A DNA stretch of 64,000 nt, from positions 62,001 to 126,000 of the forward strand of contig VZQC01006264.1 in NCBI GenBank assembly GCA_009823505.1, in the 5' to 3' direction. A program made the translations under genes and the position numbers. Numbering within the stretch: position 1 is the first letter of the stretch; each line of letters begins with the position of its first letter. A model generated the notes under the pieces. It saw only the letters and a list, made by a program, of their open reading frames with translations, was not told where the DNA came from and did not search any database. This document shows, one piece after another, positions 1-32,399 of the stretch. Source of the stretch: Rhizomys pruinosus. Taxonomy: Eukaryota > Chordata > Mammalia > Rodentia > Spalacidae.

Positions 1-1595
1 CAATGCCTTGACCATTTCAGACACTTCACAAATATCACTAAGCAAGCCCTGGGCCTAGAGGTGTTTGCTCACTACCCATAGGCTCAGGGTCAGCACAGCT
101 CTTCCATTGAAGGCCAGGGGTCCTGTAAAATTAGAATAAAAACATCTAGCAGGACAAGTACCCCAGAATTCACATTCCAGAGATGCACCAACTTGCCATG
201 GGCCTCAATAGACTCTTCAGGCTCTGAACCTGAAATATTGTAAACTTCAGACAAGAGCCTGTGAGGCTACAGCCCACAGACCAGCTCTAGAGAGCCAGCA
301 TGCAGTGGCTATTATGATTCCTGTCACTAAACAGGCTTTGAGACAGTGATTTATTTGCCTGGACAATTGGGCAAAGATCCTCAAACAACACACTTAGCCA
401 AGTCTCCAAAGTCAGTGAAGCTCTAGGATCAAAGTGCAGGATATGAGGGACTCCCACAATGTCAGGGGAGTTGCTATCAGAATTAGTGAACCATTTGGCA
501 GTGGTGGTAAGAGGGTCTGAGTCTAGAGTCCAGGACAGACAGAGGGCTGGGAAAGGCCTGACCTAAGAAAAGATTTTAGAGATAAACTGTGCCTAAGAGG
601 GTTTGGGGACCATTGACAATGGTCAAGGTACATGGGCCAGGCCTCAGTGTATCTCTGAGATAGCTCTCCCTATGAGTGGCAGCTCATTCCTGGGGAGACA
701 AAGATGCTCCAAAAGGATATGTTGGAGGAAGTGAGCAAAGCAATCTGGGGAGACCAGACCTAAGCTGGAGCAAAGGAAAGGTCAGAGAAGGGGCCCCATA
801 CATCTACCTACCCCTAGACCAAGAAAGCAGCTGAGAAGCCACAGCTAGCAGAACAGGGAATGACTTGGTCCTGGGACTAAAGCATGAATCTTGGATAGTT
901 CTAAGCCCAAGTATGAGAGATGACAATGGAAACATTTGCACAGAGGGCACATGCCTCTACCAAGGCTCCTGCCCAGTGTAGGAAGGAATCAGCCTCCATA
1001 GACTCAGACAGATGTGGCTCCATGTAGACTTTGCTACCATGAGGCCTCAGCCTAGGGCCCCAATTCTGAGTGCCAATACCCAAGGTTGCCAATAATTCTG
1101 CCATGTGACCTAAACCAGGAACCCAGTCTATCTCTCTAAAAATGGGGCAATTCTGAGCCCCACCCAAATATGGCATAAGGGTCTGAAGAGGAACCCAGCT
1201 TACAGGCAAGTAGACTGTGGGGGAGGGCCTGGCCTAACTCCCCAACCTCCTATGGGTATCTGGCCCTGCTCCCTCCAGAGAGTCCCTCTGGAAGGTGAAG
1301 ACTGCAGGTCTCTTGAGAAAACAAAAACCTTGGTTAATATGGGCTAACTGTGTGACCTTAAACATCCAAAAGGAAAGTATAACCAGATAATAAACAGTAA
1401 GTCCTGAGAAATTGTATTTCCGGTATAAAACTTGAGATCTTAGTAAAAAGACAAAAAGTTAAAAAAAAAAAAAAAAAAAAAAAGAGCACAGTTGTTTTGC
1501 CTGTCTTACTGACAAGTGCAGCTATCCTGTGGCTGCCACTGCTTTTGCCACCCTTCAAAAACATGAGACACAGCTTTTCTTTTTTGTTTTTTTGT

Positions 1596-1737
1596 TTTTT
1601 TGAGACAGGGTCTCCCTGTAGCTCTGGCTGTCCTAGAACTCGTTATTTAAACCAGGTAAGTCTTGAACTCACAAAGATCCACCTGCCTCTGCCTCCCAAG
1701 TGCTAGAATTAAAGGCATGTGCCACCACGCCTGGCTG
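1596..1737 (-). repeat. B1 SINE
   Basis: Antisense B1: T-rich tail, gagacagggtctccctgtag, then cctcccaagtgctagaatta and ccaccacgcctggct. Moderately diverged. Confidence 0.9.
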
Positions 1738-1744
1738 AGACACA

Positions 1745-2092
1745 GCTTTTTAACCTTCCGATATGGAATGAAGACTCATATCTCTCCAAGAATCCTCCAA
1801 ACCTTCAGTGCCAGGTAGGGACTGCTGAGACATCCAACTTGTGGACTGAGATACTACTGGGGTTTCCGCCTCTTCAGAATATAGACTGCCATTGTTGGAC
1901 TACCCAGGCTGTATCATGGAGACCAGTACAGGAAGATCAAGACAGGACATGGTGCTTACTGGACCTCATTTGGTGACCAAGGGAAGAGAAAACCCCAGTG
2001 TGGAGCACAAGGGCAGAACTGATGGTAGTTTGGGCTTGCCAAGGAGGAGACTTCTAGCATGACATCTTTCAGCCTAATAAAGAAAAAAAAAT
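1745..2092 (+). repeat. Possible rodent interspersed repeat ending in AATAAA plus A-run
   Basis: The segment ends with cctaataaag followed by nine A, the structure of a retroposed 3' end. The wording around 1830-1900 (gagacatccaacttgtggac, then tgccattgttggactac) resembles a moderately repeated rodent sequence I remember without a secure family name. No coding similarity recognised. Confidence 0.3.
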
Positions 2093-2390
2093 CATAAGCT
2101 GAAGATACTAAAATCTATGATATATGTGGCATGCATATATGCATATTTTGGAGTGATGCATATTGGAAGGAATAACAACAAGAAAAAGACTGGGTCAAAG
2201 AACTGACCGAAACAGTGAACTTCTGCTCAAACCAGCAAACTTCTGCATTGAGAATTTTGAGAGAGACTGAAAAAAAGATGAAAAACATGTCTTGCAGAAG
2301 GCTCTGGTGGGGGGCGGGGGGCAGGGAAGGGGATATGGGTCGAAATTTTGTACGAAATGCACAAATCTTCAATAAAAAATTGGCTTTGGG

Positions 2391-2540
2391 CTGGGCATGG
2401 TGGCACACACCTTTAATCCTAACACTCAGGAGGCAGAGGCAGACGGATCTCTGTGAGTTCAAGGCCAGTCTGGTCTACAGAGTGAGTTCCAGGACACTAG
2501 GGCTACAGGAAAACCCTGTCTCAAAAAAGACACCCCCTCC
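2391..2540 (+). repeat. B1 SINE with 16-bp target-site duplication
   Basis: Starts ctgggcatggtggcacacac and ends ctgtctcaaaaaa. The flanking copies aaaaattggctttggg (2375-2390 and 2559-2574) are identical, so this is a recent insertion. An A/C-rich tail lies between the SINE and the second copy. Confidence 0.93.
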
Positions 2541-3232
2541 CCCGGCAAAAAAACCCTCAAAAATTGGCTTTGGGGGAAAAAAAAGACTGCAGGTTTTACA
2601 CAGGCTGCTCAGACTATTTCTCAGTGGAGCAACACAAATCAAAGACCCACATATTTTACACTCAAGTAGGAAAGGGAAGGCTCCATCCATAGCTTGGACT
2701 ATGATGCCAAGCTTTCTCTTCTTTCTCTAGTCAGTCCTCGTCTCAGAGACTCAGGTCATTGCCTGCTATAATAGTTTCAAGCTCAAGGCCCCTGTGGCAG
2801 GAGTTTCCTCAGTGCCCTGGCCTGAGCATCAAACTCTTGTCTGGACAGTAGCTGTGTTCCACATATTGATGGAAGGTTCATAAAACCAGGGAAACAAACT
2901 TTTCCACTAACCAGCTCCAGGAGATATGAAATACTCTTTTCCTCCTTGGAACACCCACATTGATGCTAGCCACTGTGTTCTGCAGAGGTGAGGAGACCAG
3001 CCCTCTTATGGAGCAAGGATAACCATGGCTTTGCAGGTAAAACCCTTTCTGGAGAATGGGCCCTGAATCCCAGATGTCCCGAGGATGAAAAATCATGTGT
3101 GAAAAAGAGTCAGAACCCAGAGGTTCTTCATGAAGCTCTCAAGGAAGAGCTACCTAAGAAGCAAGAAGAGTTCATCTCACCCTCACAAGCAGCTACCAGC
3201 CTACACACTCGGCCCAGGTTCCTGGCACCTAC

Positions 3233-22165
<18,933 letters not shown>

Positions 22166-23084
22166 CTGTAAGCAAAAAAACAGGGCAACATTAAAAAACA
22201 GCCTAGCCAGCACCTGCCTTGTTTTGAACCATCAAGGACATCTGGCCATTCTCTGATTTTAGCTTTGATGGTGAGAGGATGTCTGTGACCCAGACTGGCA
22301 AGAACAGGACCAGGAACAGAAATTTGGGAAAGTACAAGGAGGTACTGCTAGGCAGAGACCACCAGGCAGGCTCTATAGTACTGTACACATACCTCCTAAC
22401 CATACAGTGTTCCCCTACTCTCCCCTCCTGCAACTGTTCCAGGTTTATATCTGCCCACAAAAGTCACAGCCTCATGTGCACAGGTTTTATAAAACAAGGG
22501 GCTCCTGGCACAAGGAGCAACCCACTGCTCACCTGGCCAGGCAGGTACTAAGTAGAAGGCACATTTTTAGCCACAGACTTAGCTGCTGAGGATGGAACTG
22601 GGTCACCCCAGCACCTAGCTTTCATAGATACTTCTTTCCTATTCACCACAGGTGTTAATGTCCCTAACACACTAAAGTTAGGGTTAGAATTAAGGTTCTA
22701 AGTGGAAACTGGTAGCTTGAGCAATCCCAGCCCATATGTTCTCTGGCCTGCTAAGGACTGCCAAACTCATCATAATCCATAATCCTCACATACCTAGAGA
22801 GGCCTCAGTGTGGCTGCTGCCCACAACACAGTCCTTAAAGAAACTAGGGAAGGGCCACCAGGAACATAACAATCTTAGAAAGGACATGCATGAGGATGAA
22901 TTTTCATCCTATGTCACCATGACAAATCTAAAGAAAGAGGTAAAATCCTAACAAGTTCTATATGTGGGAAACAACCTCTCTGAGGTAGCAAAGCTAGAAG
23001 AGGCAGGTATGCACCCACATAGGAGAATGGCTGACCCAAGCTTCACAACCTGTCCTCAGAGTCAGGAAAGAAAGAGCACAATTA
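22166..23084. other. Sequence upstream of the Myt1 start exon
   Basis: 5' intron (transcribed leader region) adjoining coding exon 1; the polypyrimidine tract and acceptor end at 22166. No repeat or exon recognised in the rest. Confidence 0.6.
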
Positions 23085-23405
23085 GCCGGGTGTCGTGGCA
23101 CATGCACGCCTTTAATCCTAGCACTTGGGGAGCAGAGGCAGGCAGAACTTTGTGAGTTCAAGGCCAGCCTGGTCTACAGAGCGAGTTCTAGGCCAGCTGG
23201 GGCTACAGGGAGACCTTGTCTCAAAAAGACAAAAAAAGAAAGAAAGAAAGAAAAAGAGCACAATAGCCCAGTATTTGGGCACATGCTTTTAATCCCAGCA
23301 CTGAGGAGGCAGAAGCAGGTTAGAGCTCAGCTTGGTCTATGTAATGAGTTCCAAGACAGCTGGAGCTATAGAGAGACACTGCCTCAAAGAAAACAAACAA
23401 AAAAG
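23085..23405 (+). repeat. Two B1 SINEs in tandem
   Basis: Sense B1 at about 23085-23240 with an (AAAG)n tail, then a more diverged and shortened sense B1 at about 23268-23405. Confidence 0.87.
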
Positions 23406-23639
23406 AAAGAGGAGGAAGAAAAGGAAGGAGGTCATAAATCTACATCTGCCCAGACCACAGACACCACCAGAACAAGGCTTTGTATATGAGGTTTGGCAAA
23501 GGAGGAAGTGAAAGAGTAGAAGATGTTGCCCAAGGAATGCAATGGGAACAGAATCCCATGCCTACCACCCATCATAAATGTAGATGTATTTCCTAAAAGC
23601 CCACAAAAGACAAAACTCTGTCTTACCACCTAAGAAGAA

Positions 23640-26165
23640 AGAAAAAAAAAATCCCTAGTTAGTAAGTGAAATTCAAGTTAACCTCCCCATGAAGCAGCCT
23701 AGCATACAGGGATTTATGTGATTTGTTAAGGAAGAAAAATCAAAACCAGGATAATTTATGCAACCTGTCGGCTCCAGGCGGTGGAGCACAGTGCTACAAG
23801 CCATGTGTTTATTATAGCTTTCCTATAGAACTGAAGACAATTACTATAATTTCTATTTTTAAAGAAGAGGTTCCCCATGGACCAATGGCTTACATTTAAA
23901 GTGAAGAGAGGAGCAGGTGTCAAAGAGACTTCATTACATTTATGAGCCTTCAAATGTTGACTGCACTAAGCTTGCAAAGCCTTCTAAGGCAGGCCACACA
24001 ATGGGGCTGATGCATCTGATTGCCCCACGACTGCGTTCAACTGAAATGTAATCTATAGCTTTTTTTGTCAGTTTTCCCAAGGAAATTGGCAGGCATTCTG
24101 CTAGGTTAAAGCATGTCTTGGCAATTTGGATTTCCTGTGGATAAATTATTCAAAAAGCAGAGAATAGAGAGGGTTACAGGGATGTGTAATGCGCACTGCT
24201 TGCAAACTGTGAGCTCCCATTGATGAAGCTAACAGCTGTGGCATTCATTGTCCTGAACACCTTCTAGTTGCAATTTATTGGCATCAAATGGTCAATGCAC
24301 AAGAAGTTCTCTTCAGTGTATACAGCTTTGATTTTTAGGAGGGGAAAATCCTGGGCTGTGGAAGAGAAAGCTGGGTTCTTTAATATGGTAAGAATGTGTT
24401 TGTAGGAGCTGGACAACTTGTGACCTCAACACTAAGAAAGGGCCATTTTCCTCTCATTGCTTGAAACTGGCAGGGGTGGCTGCTATAGAGGCATCTGCTA
24501 GTGTGAGAGCCAGCCCCAGTCAATCTGCATCCTTTCCTTTACAGAAGGGCTCAAAGTACTGTAGGAGGGGTCTATAGATCTCTTGCCTTGAGGAAGAGTT
24601 CCCATAAGGCTACTGTGCCCAGGGCAGTCCTGTGCCAGCACTGCCCAGGCTTACCTACTAACTGGTCTGACAGCATACCCCAAGACCTTCTTTCTACTCC
24701 ACATATAGATGATCCCCACCCACAGGGGGTAGCTCACTGATACAAAGACGTCTCAATTTCCTATTGATTTATTTTCTTAAACCCTTTACTTGTTCTAAGC
24801 ACAAACCAACCGGTACCTGTTTTGGCACAGCCCACAGATAACTCAATGCCCTCTTTTCTTGAGGGTGAAAGGGACTCTTTGTTGAGACAGACCAATCTTA
24901 CTCCCCACTCACTGTGAAGCCAGGGATCCTGCCCAAGAGCAACATCTGCTGTTTCTATAACACCAACTTCATACTGCCGAGAGAGCACATCTTATAGCTC
25001 TAACATCTCATCAGTTTTGCTTTATATAGAAAAACTGGAGTGAATAATTTACAAATGCAAACACACCATGTTTTGCCACATATATTAGCCAGAGAAAATT
25101 GTGACTCCATCCAGCCACTAAACTTGATTTCTTGGTACTACACTTAAAAGCACTCTAACTAGATGGTGTTTTTGTTTTGCTCTGTTCTGTATTACTTTCA
25201 TAAAGGCAAGACCAGTCATGCAGGCTCTTTTTTAAACACAATGACTTACCCCTTTTCAGACTTATCTGCATAGTAAGTACCCTGACCAAACTGAGCTCCC
25301 TGTGTTGAACCTTTACAGACTCAAGTACCAAAATAGCAAATGCACCAAGCAGCCTCAAAACCTACAGATAGATGTCTCTTGGCTCTGCAATGACTGTGTG
25401 AGAAATAAACTCAGAATTTAACACAGCCAGAAACCAATAACAAATGTCTAGTCTTTCAGAAGAAATCATATATTTACCTTTCTATAGGACCAAGTACTCC
25501 CTAAGTTAGTCAGTTTGTATTGACCTTCACCTTGACCTCAGTGGCCAATTGCCCATCCCCTTCCAGGTAAAAGTCCCCCCCCACACACACACATATTTTG
25601 CCTTTCTGCACTGATGGCAAGACTGTCCAAGGGCAGAATCTTTGCGGAAGCCTGACCCCAGCAAGAGGTATCCTGGCCCTAGGTGGTTTGCATAACACTC
25701 CAGAAAGTTGGTGGAGGCTAATCAAGAGTGAGCATGAAGATAAGGGAGCTGGCTGAGACCTGAGCACATGGGTGAGAGTAGGCATGATGAGCTGATTGGT
25801 ATATTATCTGAGGATATCCAGGAAAGACATCTCAGGGTTGGGATGCTTTAGCTCCAGATGTTCTGCCCTTCACCTGTTCATCTCCAGAAGGGTCCTCATC
25901 TCATGCTGAAGAGAGCTCCCTCCTTCACAAATGTAATGTTATTATTCACTGTCTCCTGCAGAGAGGTACCCAAGATACATCATGCACAAAAGGCAGAGTA
26001 AAGTAAGTATGCCAGGCAGTCAGAACTGACTGAGGTGCTGATGCTAGAGGTGGAGGAGCACATCAGAGGGGGCTGATCAGATAGCTGCAGAGGCTCCTGA
26101 CACCATGGGCCATTCATTCTAGTCCTGGCCTGGAGGGAGACACTTTGTTTTATTTTACTCAAAAT
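23640..26165. promoter_or_regulatory. SINE-free block, candidate conserved regulatory DNA
   Basis: 2.5 kb upstream of the Myt1 start exon without any recognisable SINE, in a SINE-rich neighbourhood. The core at about 23740-24350 is A/T-rich with several TAAT/ATTA and CATTTG-type sites and no open frame of note. The regulatory role is inferred from texture only. Confidence 0.35.
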
Positions 26166-26173
26166 GTGTTCTA

Positions 26174-26335
26174 AGCCAGGCGTGTTGGCACATGCCTTTA
26201 ATCCTAGCACTTGAGAGGCAGAAGCAGGCCGATCTTTGTGAGTTCAAGGCCATCCTGGTCTACAGAGCAAGTTCCAGGCCAGCTGGAGCTACAGGGAGAC
26301 CCTGTCTCGAAAAGACCAAAAAAAAAAAAAAAAAA
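26174..26335 (+). repeat. B1 SINE with target-site duplication
   Basis: Sense B1 (agccaggcgtgttggcacat to tgtctcgaaaagacc), A tail, flanked by aaatgtgttctaa on both sides. Confidence 0.92.
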
Positions 26336-27311
26336 ATGTGTTCTAAAAACCAACAAAGCTAAACAATTAGAATAGAGTTCAGACAAATTTTAAATCCATG
26401 GGATCATGCGAATTATGTTATAATAGAGGGCTGAGTCCTCTTCTACAACACTCTTCCTCCAGAGACCCAGAGGAAGATGTTTTCTGACTCCTGGGGACCA
26501 TAGGTAACACTGCCCAGAGAAAGCAGCTGAGGAAGTGATGGGGTGAAGACATCTCAGAGAATAGGTCATCCCCTCTCCTACTCATTTAGCAGTGTCTATT
26601 CCCTCCAGAGGGGAAAATAAACTGCAATTATTTGCCATTTTTTTTTCACCTCCCCTTGTGGATAGCCAAGAGAGACACCAGCTCTCTTGTCCCCTGACAG
26701 AAATAAGCATTAACTTGTCCCAGTATTTCTCCAGGTCCACTACTTGGGGACAATTTATTTAGGGTTTGTGTGCGGTCTTCAAGCATCAGCCCTACTTTTC
26801 CCTCCACAAGCACTCTAGTGGGGTACTTCAGAGCCCCCAATGCCACTTGTTACCACCAGTACAGCTATCCTTCCTTTTGAATATGAGTCCTAAGTTAGGT
26901 CAGCTCATAGCCACAGAACAATATAGAAGTTACCTCAGAAACCCAATATATATTCTACTTCCCCTTACCTGGATCTCTGTGGCCAAACCATGTACCCACA
27001 CTTCATCATAGCATCTCCTGGTTCCTTTGAAGTGACAGCTCCCACTGTTCATTTGACATTCCTCTCACAGTCCTTTCACCCTTTACACAATTTGTTTGTA
27101 ACTATATCAGCCATCTCTTTGGATATAGAAAGGTCACCAACCATTAGGCATTATTCAGTACATGCTTTAGGAGAGGCATTCTTGACAGGTCCAAACATGA
27201 AGTCTTAGCTCACTCCAATCCAAAAATTAAAATTTATGGTCACAGAATAGGCACCCTGATAAAGCAGCTATAACTGTTTCAACTTATGCATAAAAATAAT
27301 TTTCTTTTTCC
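26336..27311. other. Upstream non-coding sequence, nothing recognised
   Basis: Unique-looking sequence. A minus-strand donor-like site (gatccag|gtaagg, near 26968) has no convincing acceptor. Confidence 0.5.
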
Positions 27312-27412
27312 TTCTTTGAGACAAGTTCTTACTATGTAACCCAAACTGGTCTTAAATTCTGTCTTCCTACTTTAGCTTTCCAAGTGTTAGGATTCCAAGT
27401 GTGTGTCCATAT
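27312..27412 (-). repeat. Old B1-like fragment
   Basis: tctttgagacaagttcttac through tttccaagtgttaggattcc keeps the B1 antisense order but is heavily diverged. Confidence 0.6.
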
Positions 27413-29009
27413 TTAAATGGAATTTTTATCTTTCCAGGGTATATTCCAACAACATCAAGTGAGACAACCAGAAAGATCACATAGTCACTGCCCTCCCTAA
27501 AGGTTCCTCTTTCCAATTGTCCTTGCCAGAGAGCCTTTGTTCCATAACTCTAGTCATCCATTGGGTAGTATGTGATTTGGAACCAAAGGTTTTGTTCTTC
27601 TAGGTTAAGAAAGGGTTCAAGGATCTCCATCTGTACCTGTACATCCCCAAACACATCAATGCCTACCTTCTCTAAAGACCCTTCAGTGGTCCTGAGCTAT
27701 CCATTAGCCTTATGCTGAACTCAGAGGATCAACAGGTCTTACTATATAGATCACTCCATGGTTCTCTAAGCTGGCTCCTCATCTTACACACCTCCCATCT
27801 TGAGCCAGTATCCAGTGCTACTCCTCTTGGTCTTCTGTCAGAAGATATCACCTGTGTCACCCCTCAGTTCTGGGCCATCAGTCCTTTTACAACCTCCTTC
27901 TCCTGGCTTACTCCTCACCTTAGTTTTAACTCAGAATGATATCTCTGGCCCCGTCCTCCAAAAATAAAGGATACTGGCTTACAGATGGTCCAGTTTTGAA
28001 GCCCTAGTGCTGCCAAAAGGGTCTTGAGTGTGGGCTCCAAGCTCATTCCCAGCACCTGTGTTTTGAATAGTCACATGTAGTTCATGACAGGCTCAAACCA
28101 TCTGAGCTTATTATACTTCAGCTGTGAGAGAACCAAAATCTTCTTACTCTATCCTGACGGGATGCCAAGCAACCATAGAAAATGCTTTGCTCAGACCTTA
28201 AGTCAGATTAATTTCATAGTCATGTGATTTGGCACCAATGTCACTTAAGAAATCTTCTGGGCTATGATGGAGTGAAGAAAAGGAAGTTAAAATCAGTGAT
28301 GGAAATAATACTTTACTATAATATTTTAGGACATCAACAATAATATAAAAATCTACAATAGACAAAATACTATAACTTAATGCACAAACAATATTAATAT
28401 TCCTCATACCAAAGGTTTCAGTGTGGTCCTCAACACACCCATAACCCTATAGAACCAAAATGAATGGAAGTGCCTAGCAAGGTAGCCAAAACAGATCTAT
28501 TAAAATGTACATTCTCACCATCAGATACAAAAGAAAAATATTATACTCTAGCAGTAAAATGCAAGCACCCTCATATATAGGCCTGCCCTGAGAAATATGG
28601 TCTTTGCTGTCTATATATAGGCTCTCCTCATCCTGGCTGCCATGCCCATGTGCCAGCTGAGACACTCACTGCAAAGTCTCACCATGTCTCACCATGTCAG
28701 AAGAGTGTGAATTCACAAGGTGAAGTGCTGGCTGTAAGGTGAGACTACTGTCACATGTACTTTTATCTATTAGGTCATTCATCCAGGCTCTGAGTGCACC
28801 CATCCACTCCATGTTCATGCCCATGAGTGAGAAGAGGTCAAATACAGGCATCCCAAAGGCAGACCCTCACCTTGTTGTATCTGCACAGGAAACTTCTCTC
28901 GGTCCTGCAGCTGCTGGCCTTGTCTCCCTGTGTCCACCTCTGGGTCAGCAGCTTGCCCCGGAATTCATTTTCTGAGGGTTTAAAATATAGGATAAGAAAA
29001 GGGAAATCT

Positions 29010-29294
29010 AGGGCTGGAGAGATGGCCTAGCGGTTAAGAGCGCCGACTGCTCTTACAGAGGACCCGGGTTCGATCCCCAGCACCCACATGGCGGCCGAGA
29101 GCTGTCTGAAACTCCAATTCCAGGAGAACTCCAGCTCCAGGGGAATCCGAGACCCTCTTCTGACCTCCGCGGCGTTGCACGACACGGGTGCACAGACTTG
29201 CATGCAGGCAGTACATTCACACACATACAGAACTAAATAAAATTAATAAAAAAAAAAAAATTAAAAAAAATAAAAAATAAATAAAAAAAAAAAA
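29010..29294 (+). repeat. B2 SINE (internal-duplication subtype), young
   Basis: Sense B2 with intact A-box (tagcggttaagag) and B-box (gggttcgatcccc), the two-block actccaat/actccagc body and a long A/T tail. Flanked by agaaaagggaaatctag on both sides, so recently inserted. Confidence 0.94.
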
Positions 29295-30689
29295 GAAAAG
29301 GGAAATCTAGTAGATATCAACCAATCAGAGACAAGAAGAGAAAGAAAGACAATTGTGGTCTACTTTTTTACATAGCCTTTATACAATCTCTGAAATCTAC
29401 CTGAAAAACAGATAGATCTGAAACAGAAATATCTGAAAAACAGATAAATTCATGTTCCCATAGCTATTATAGGAAAAAGAAGAAAGCCTTCTGTTTTAGG
29501 AGCAGAGACTTCTGCACCATTGTTCCACTTCTGGTGGCTACTTTGCACATGTGTCAGAGGGCATAGACATCCATGAACATGGATATTTCAATCAAGGGTA
29601 TTGGTATCAATCATGTGAGACCCACCTTGAAAAATCCTGGCACTGAAGTTCTCTGGCTTTGAAAATTAGCTGACCAATGAGCTAATTGCTCTAACCTCAG
29701 ACCTTGTCCCCCAAAAATGTACAGCCCAGATCCATTTGCCAAAAAAGGCACATTATGTCATTCAACTTCTCTATAGCCCATGGTCAGCTCTGATAACACT
29801 GCCTCCCACAGGGAGCCATGGGCCCTACCAATGCCTGTTTTCAGTGTCTTTTCTCTCCCTAGTTTCTGTTTCTCTTCAGGGCAATGCTTCCAGTTAATAT
29901 TTAATTCATTACATAAATTCACACATCTAAGCAGAGGCTGAATGCATCAGCTGGACATGACAAAGGAATGCATTGTGTATCTACTCCCTGCACGTCACTC
30001 CCTGTCTCCATGACAACCTGCTTTCTGCACTGCAGAGTTCCAAAGGAAGGTCATTAGCAATCAACAATAAAAACAGGAAATGAATATTCCTTCATTCTGC
30101 TCTCTTCTCTTTGGAAGTGAGTTTATATTTGGCTAAAGGAAGATCAGGTAAATGTTGTCATAAGCATTATCTGCCCCTACCCTATTTTTTTTTTTTTTTT
30201 GGTGTGCATCCCCAAAGCTCTTTTCATCCAGAATTCTACCATACCAGACTCTCCAACCCTGTATCTTGAACTTAGCATCTTCTTGTTACTTGGAAATACC
30301 TCCATCCCCTTAAAGGTTGAAGATTCTCATTAGGAGCCAAGGCACGGAGGGAATAGATGTAGCAGTCTATGCTATACTAAATTTTCAAGACTGTGAAAGT
30401 TCTTCAAAGCAACAGGACTTGGAACCTACTATGTGTACCTACTATATGCCTTCACCTCCTTGATCTATGAGTTCACTACATGGCAATGTTGAGGATGGGC
30501 TTTACCTTTTTGCTTGACCAGTAAGGAGTGAGCTGCAGGACACTTCCCACAGCCAAAGATCTCTGGTCCCATCTATAAGCTGGGAGTTAATGGTCATCAG
30601 CACTGAGCAGATATCAGGTAACTTTAATGCAGCTTTATCTGCCCTATAGATGAAACAATCTTCAAGCCTTGAGTAAGAAACTGCAGCTT

Positions 30690-30905
30690 GGGGCTGGAGA
30701 GATGGCTCAGTGGTTAAGAGCACCGACTGCTCTTACAAAGGACCCAGGTTCGATTCCCAGCACCCATATGGTGGCTAAGAACAGTCTTTAACTCCAGTTC
30801 CAGGGGAATCCAACGCCCTTTTCTGACCTCTGCGGCACTGCACGACATGGGTGCACCAACCTACATGCAGACAGTACATTCATACACATAAATAATAATA
30901 ATAAT
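30690..30905 (+). repeat. B2 SINE (without internal duplication)
   Basis: Sense B2 (ggggctggagagatggctca to cacataaataataat). The body has a single actccagttcc block. Confidence 0.93.
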
Positions 30906-32170
30906 AATAATTTAAAAAGAAACTGCAGCCTAACAATTGGGTACTTGAGGGACCACTAGGCAGCTACTATTAACAGCATGAGGTATCTAAAAACAAGAGC
31001 CTCATCTGAATCTGCTCTTCCATGTAAACAGCCCCACATCCAGAGCACGTTATCAGCTATCAAGCTGCTCAGGAGCAGTACCTAGTGGCCAAGGTGGGGT
31101 GTTAATTGTAACTTTCCTTAGAGACCTTGAGCCTTCCCTGCTGACCATGGCCTCAGTGTCTGAACCCACAGCATCCCCAGACCCACAGTTATAGGATTCT
31201 GTGGGAAAACAAACTCAGCAAACTAATCAGGACCTGCTCAGCCTGGATCACAGGGAAGGTAGTCATCCTTCATGGGGCCAAGACCTCCAATACAAGATAA
31301 GAGAGTATCAGAACCCAGACACAGCTGTCCTCCTGCTGATGGGGACCACATCCATTTGTTCAGCCATCCTATAGACCCAGGCCTGTGAGCAACATTCTCA
31401 GGAAGAGCACACAGACTAACTGAAAGGATATCAACCTGCTGGGCCCCATCTCAGGTCTAGGACCCTAACACCCTGGTCACTTAACCACTGCATAGTCTTA
31501 TAGAAGACAGGGCCTTGCTGGTACTTCCTGGATCACTTTAACACAGACCAAACCAGCCCACCTGTGGAGTATATATGCCCTCTGGGAACCCAACAGAGTC
31601 TCTGGGGAAACCTACTGAGAGAATCCTCTCTCTGAGGGAACCCCCTCTAACCCTTCCATTCCCCCATTGGAGAGTCTGGCTTCCAGCTTTCACCTGTCCA
31701 TCTGACTGTTGATCAGGGAGTCCAAGCAATATCAGTATCATCCATTCCTCTAAAGCACTGAGCCTTCTTTTCAACTCTTCAACGAGCTTAAGCAGGAAAA
31801 TAGTTGGCCTGGTCCTCACTCCTTTCCCTGCCACACTTTCTCAAACAGAGGCCATATGCCTCTGAGAGCATATTATACCCCTGCCTGGTCACCTCTCCTG
31901 GTATCCTGGATAGGCTGTCCTGCTCCATCTGACCATCAGGCTTCAGAAGCTCTATTCTAGTCCCCTCCTTCTCTGCCCACAGAATTTGCTGTCTCCCCAA
32001 GTTCCCCACCAGAGACCCAGCAAAGTTTTCTGAATCTCACTGGGATTGCTTCTGATCTCTCCAGACGTATTTTTATGTACAATCCTTTTTGTTTTTGAAG
32101 AAATTGAAAAACTGAATCTATAATTCATTTGACAATTCAAGGAATATGGAATAGCCAAAACAATGTTTTT

Positions 32171-32366
32171 AAAGATTTCTTTATTGTGTGTGTGTGTGCG
32201 TGTGTGTGTGTCTGTGTGTGTGTGTGTGTGTGCATGTGCACCGTGTGCATGTATGTGTGCTGTGTGTATGCAGGGAGTAGTGAGCCACAATATGGGAGTG
32301 GGAACCAAACCCTGGTCCTTTAGAAGAGCAGCAAGGGCTCTTAACAGCTGAGTCATCTCTGCAGGC
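32171..32366 (-). repeat. B2-family SINE with (GT)n-expanded tail
   Basis: Antisense: aaagatttctttatt, (GT)n to about 32275, then aaccaaaccctggtccttt and ctgagtcatctctgcaggc. caatgtttttaa occurs on both sides (from 32161 and from about 32370), so it may be a complete insertion. Homology between the two large copies stops inside its tail. Confidence 0.85.
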
Positions 32367-32399
32367 TAGAAGCAATGTTTTTAAGTCAGCAGACAGATT

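Larger units (their letters stand above)
1..3232. other. Myt1 intron (left end)
   Basis: I found no C2HC finger coding (CPTPGC-like) or other Myt1 exon here on the minus strand. It holds a pure A run at 1460-1483, two B1 elements (1596-1737 and 2391-2540), and a repeat-like segment at 1745-2092. The first 1.4 kb shows nothing I recognise. Confidence 0.7.
27570..32178. repeat. Large direct duplication, copy 1 (4.6 kb)
   Basis: Near-identical to 33389-37982. Inside are two B2 elements (29010-29294, 30690-30905), and the last ~90 bp (from about 32090) is the beginning of a 5'-truncated L1 fragment. Everything else is unique-looking non-coding sequence. Both copies contain the same short frames, none recognisable as a gene. 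Identity ends in the SINE tail at aaagattt (32171-32178). Confidence 0.97.

Noticed and set aside
26940..27010. Minus-strand donor gatccag|gtaagg with an acceptor 8 nt before it
   Set aside because: The acceptor lacks a pyrimidine tract and the exon would be only 8 nt; no supporting context.
29010..29100. tRNA-like sequence with A and B boxes
   Set aside because: It is the tRNA-derived head of a B2 SINE, not a functional tRNA gene; the same holds for every other B2 head in the window.
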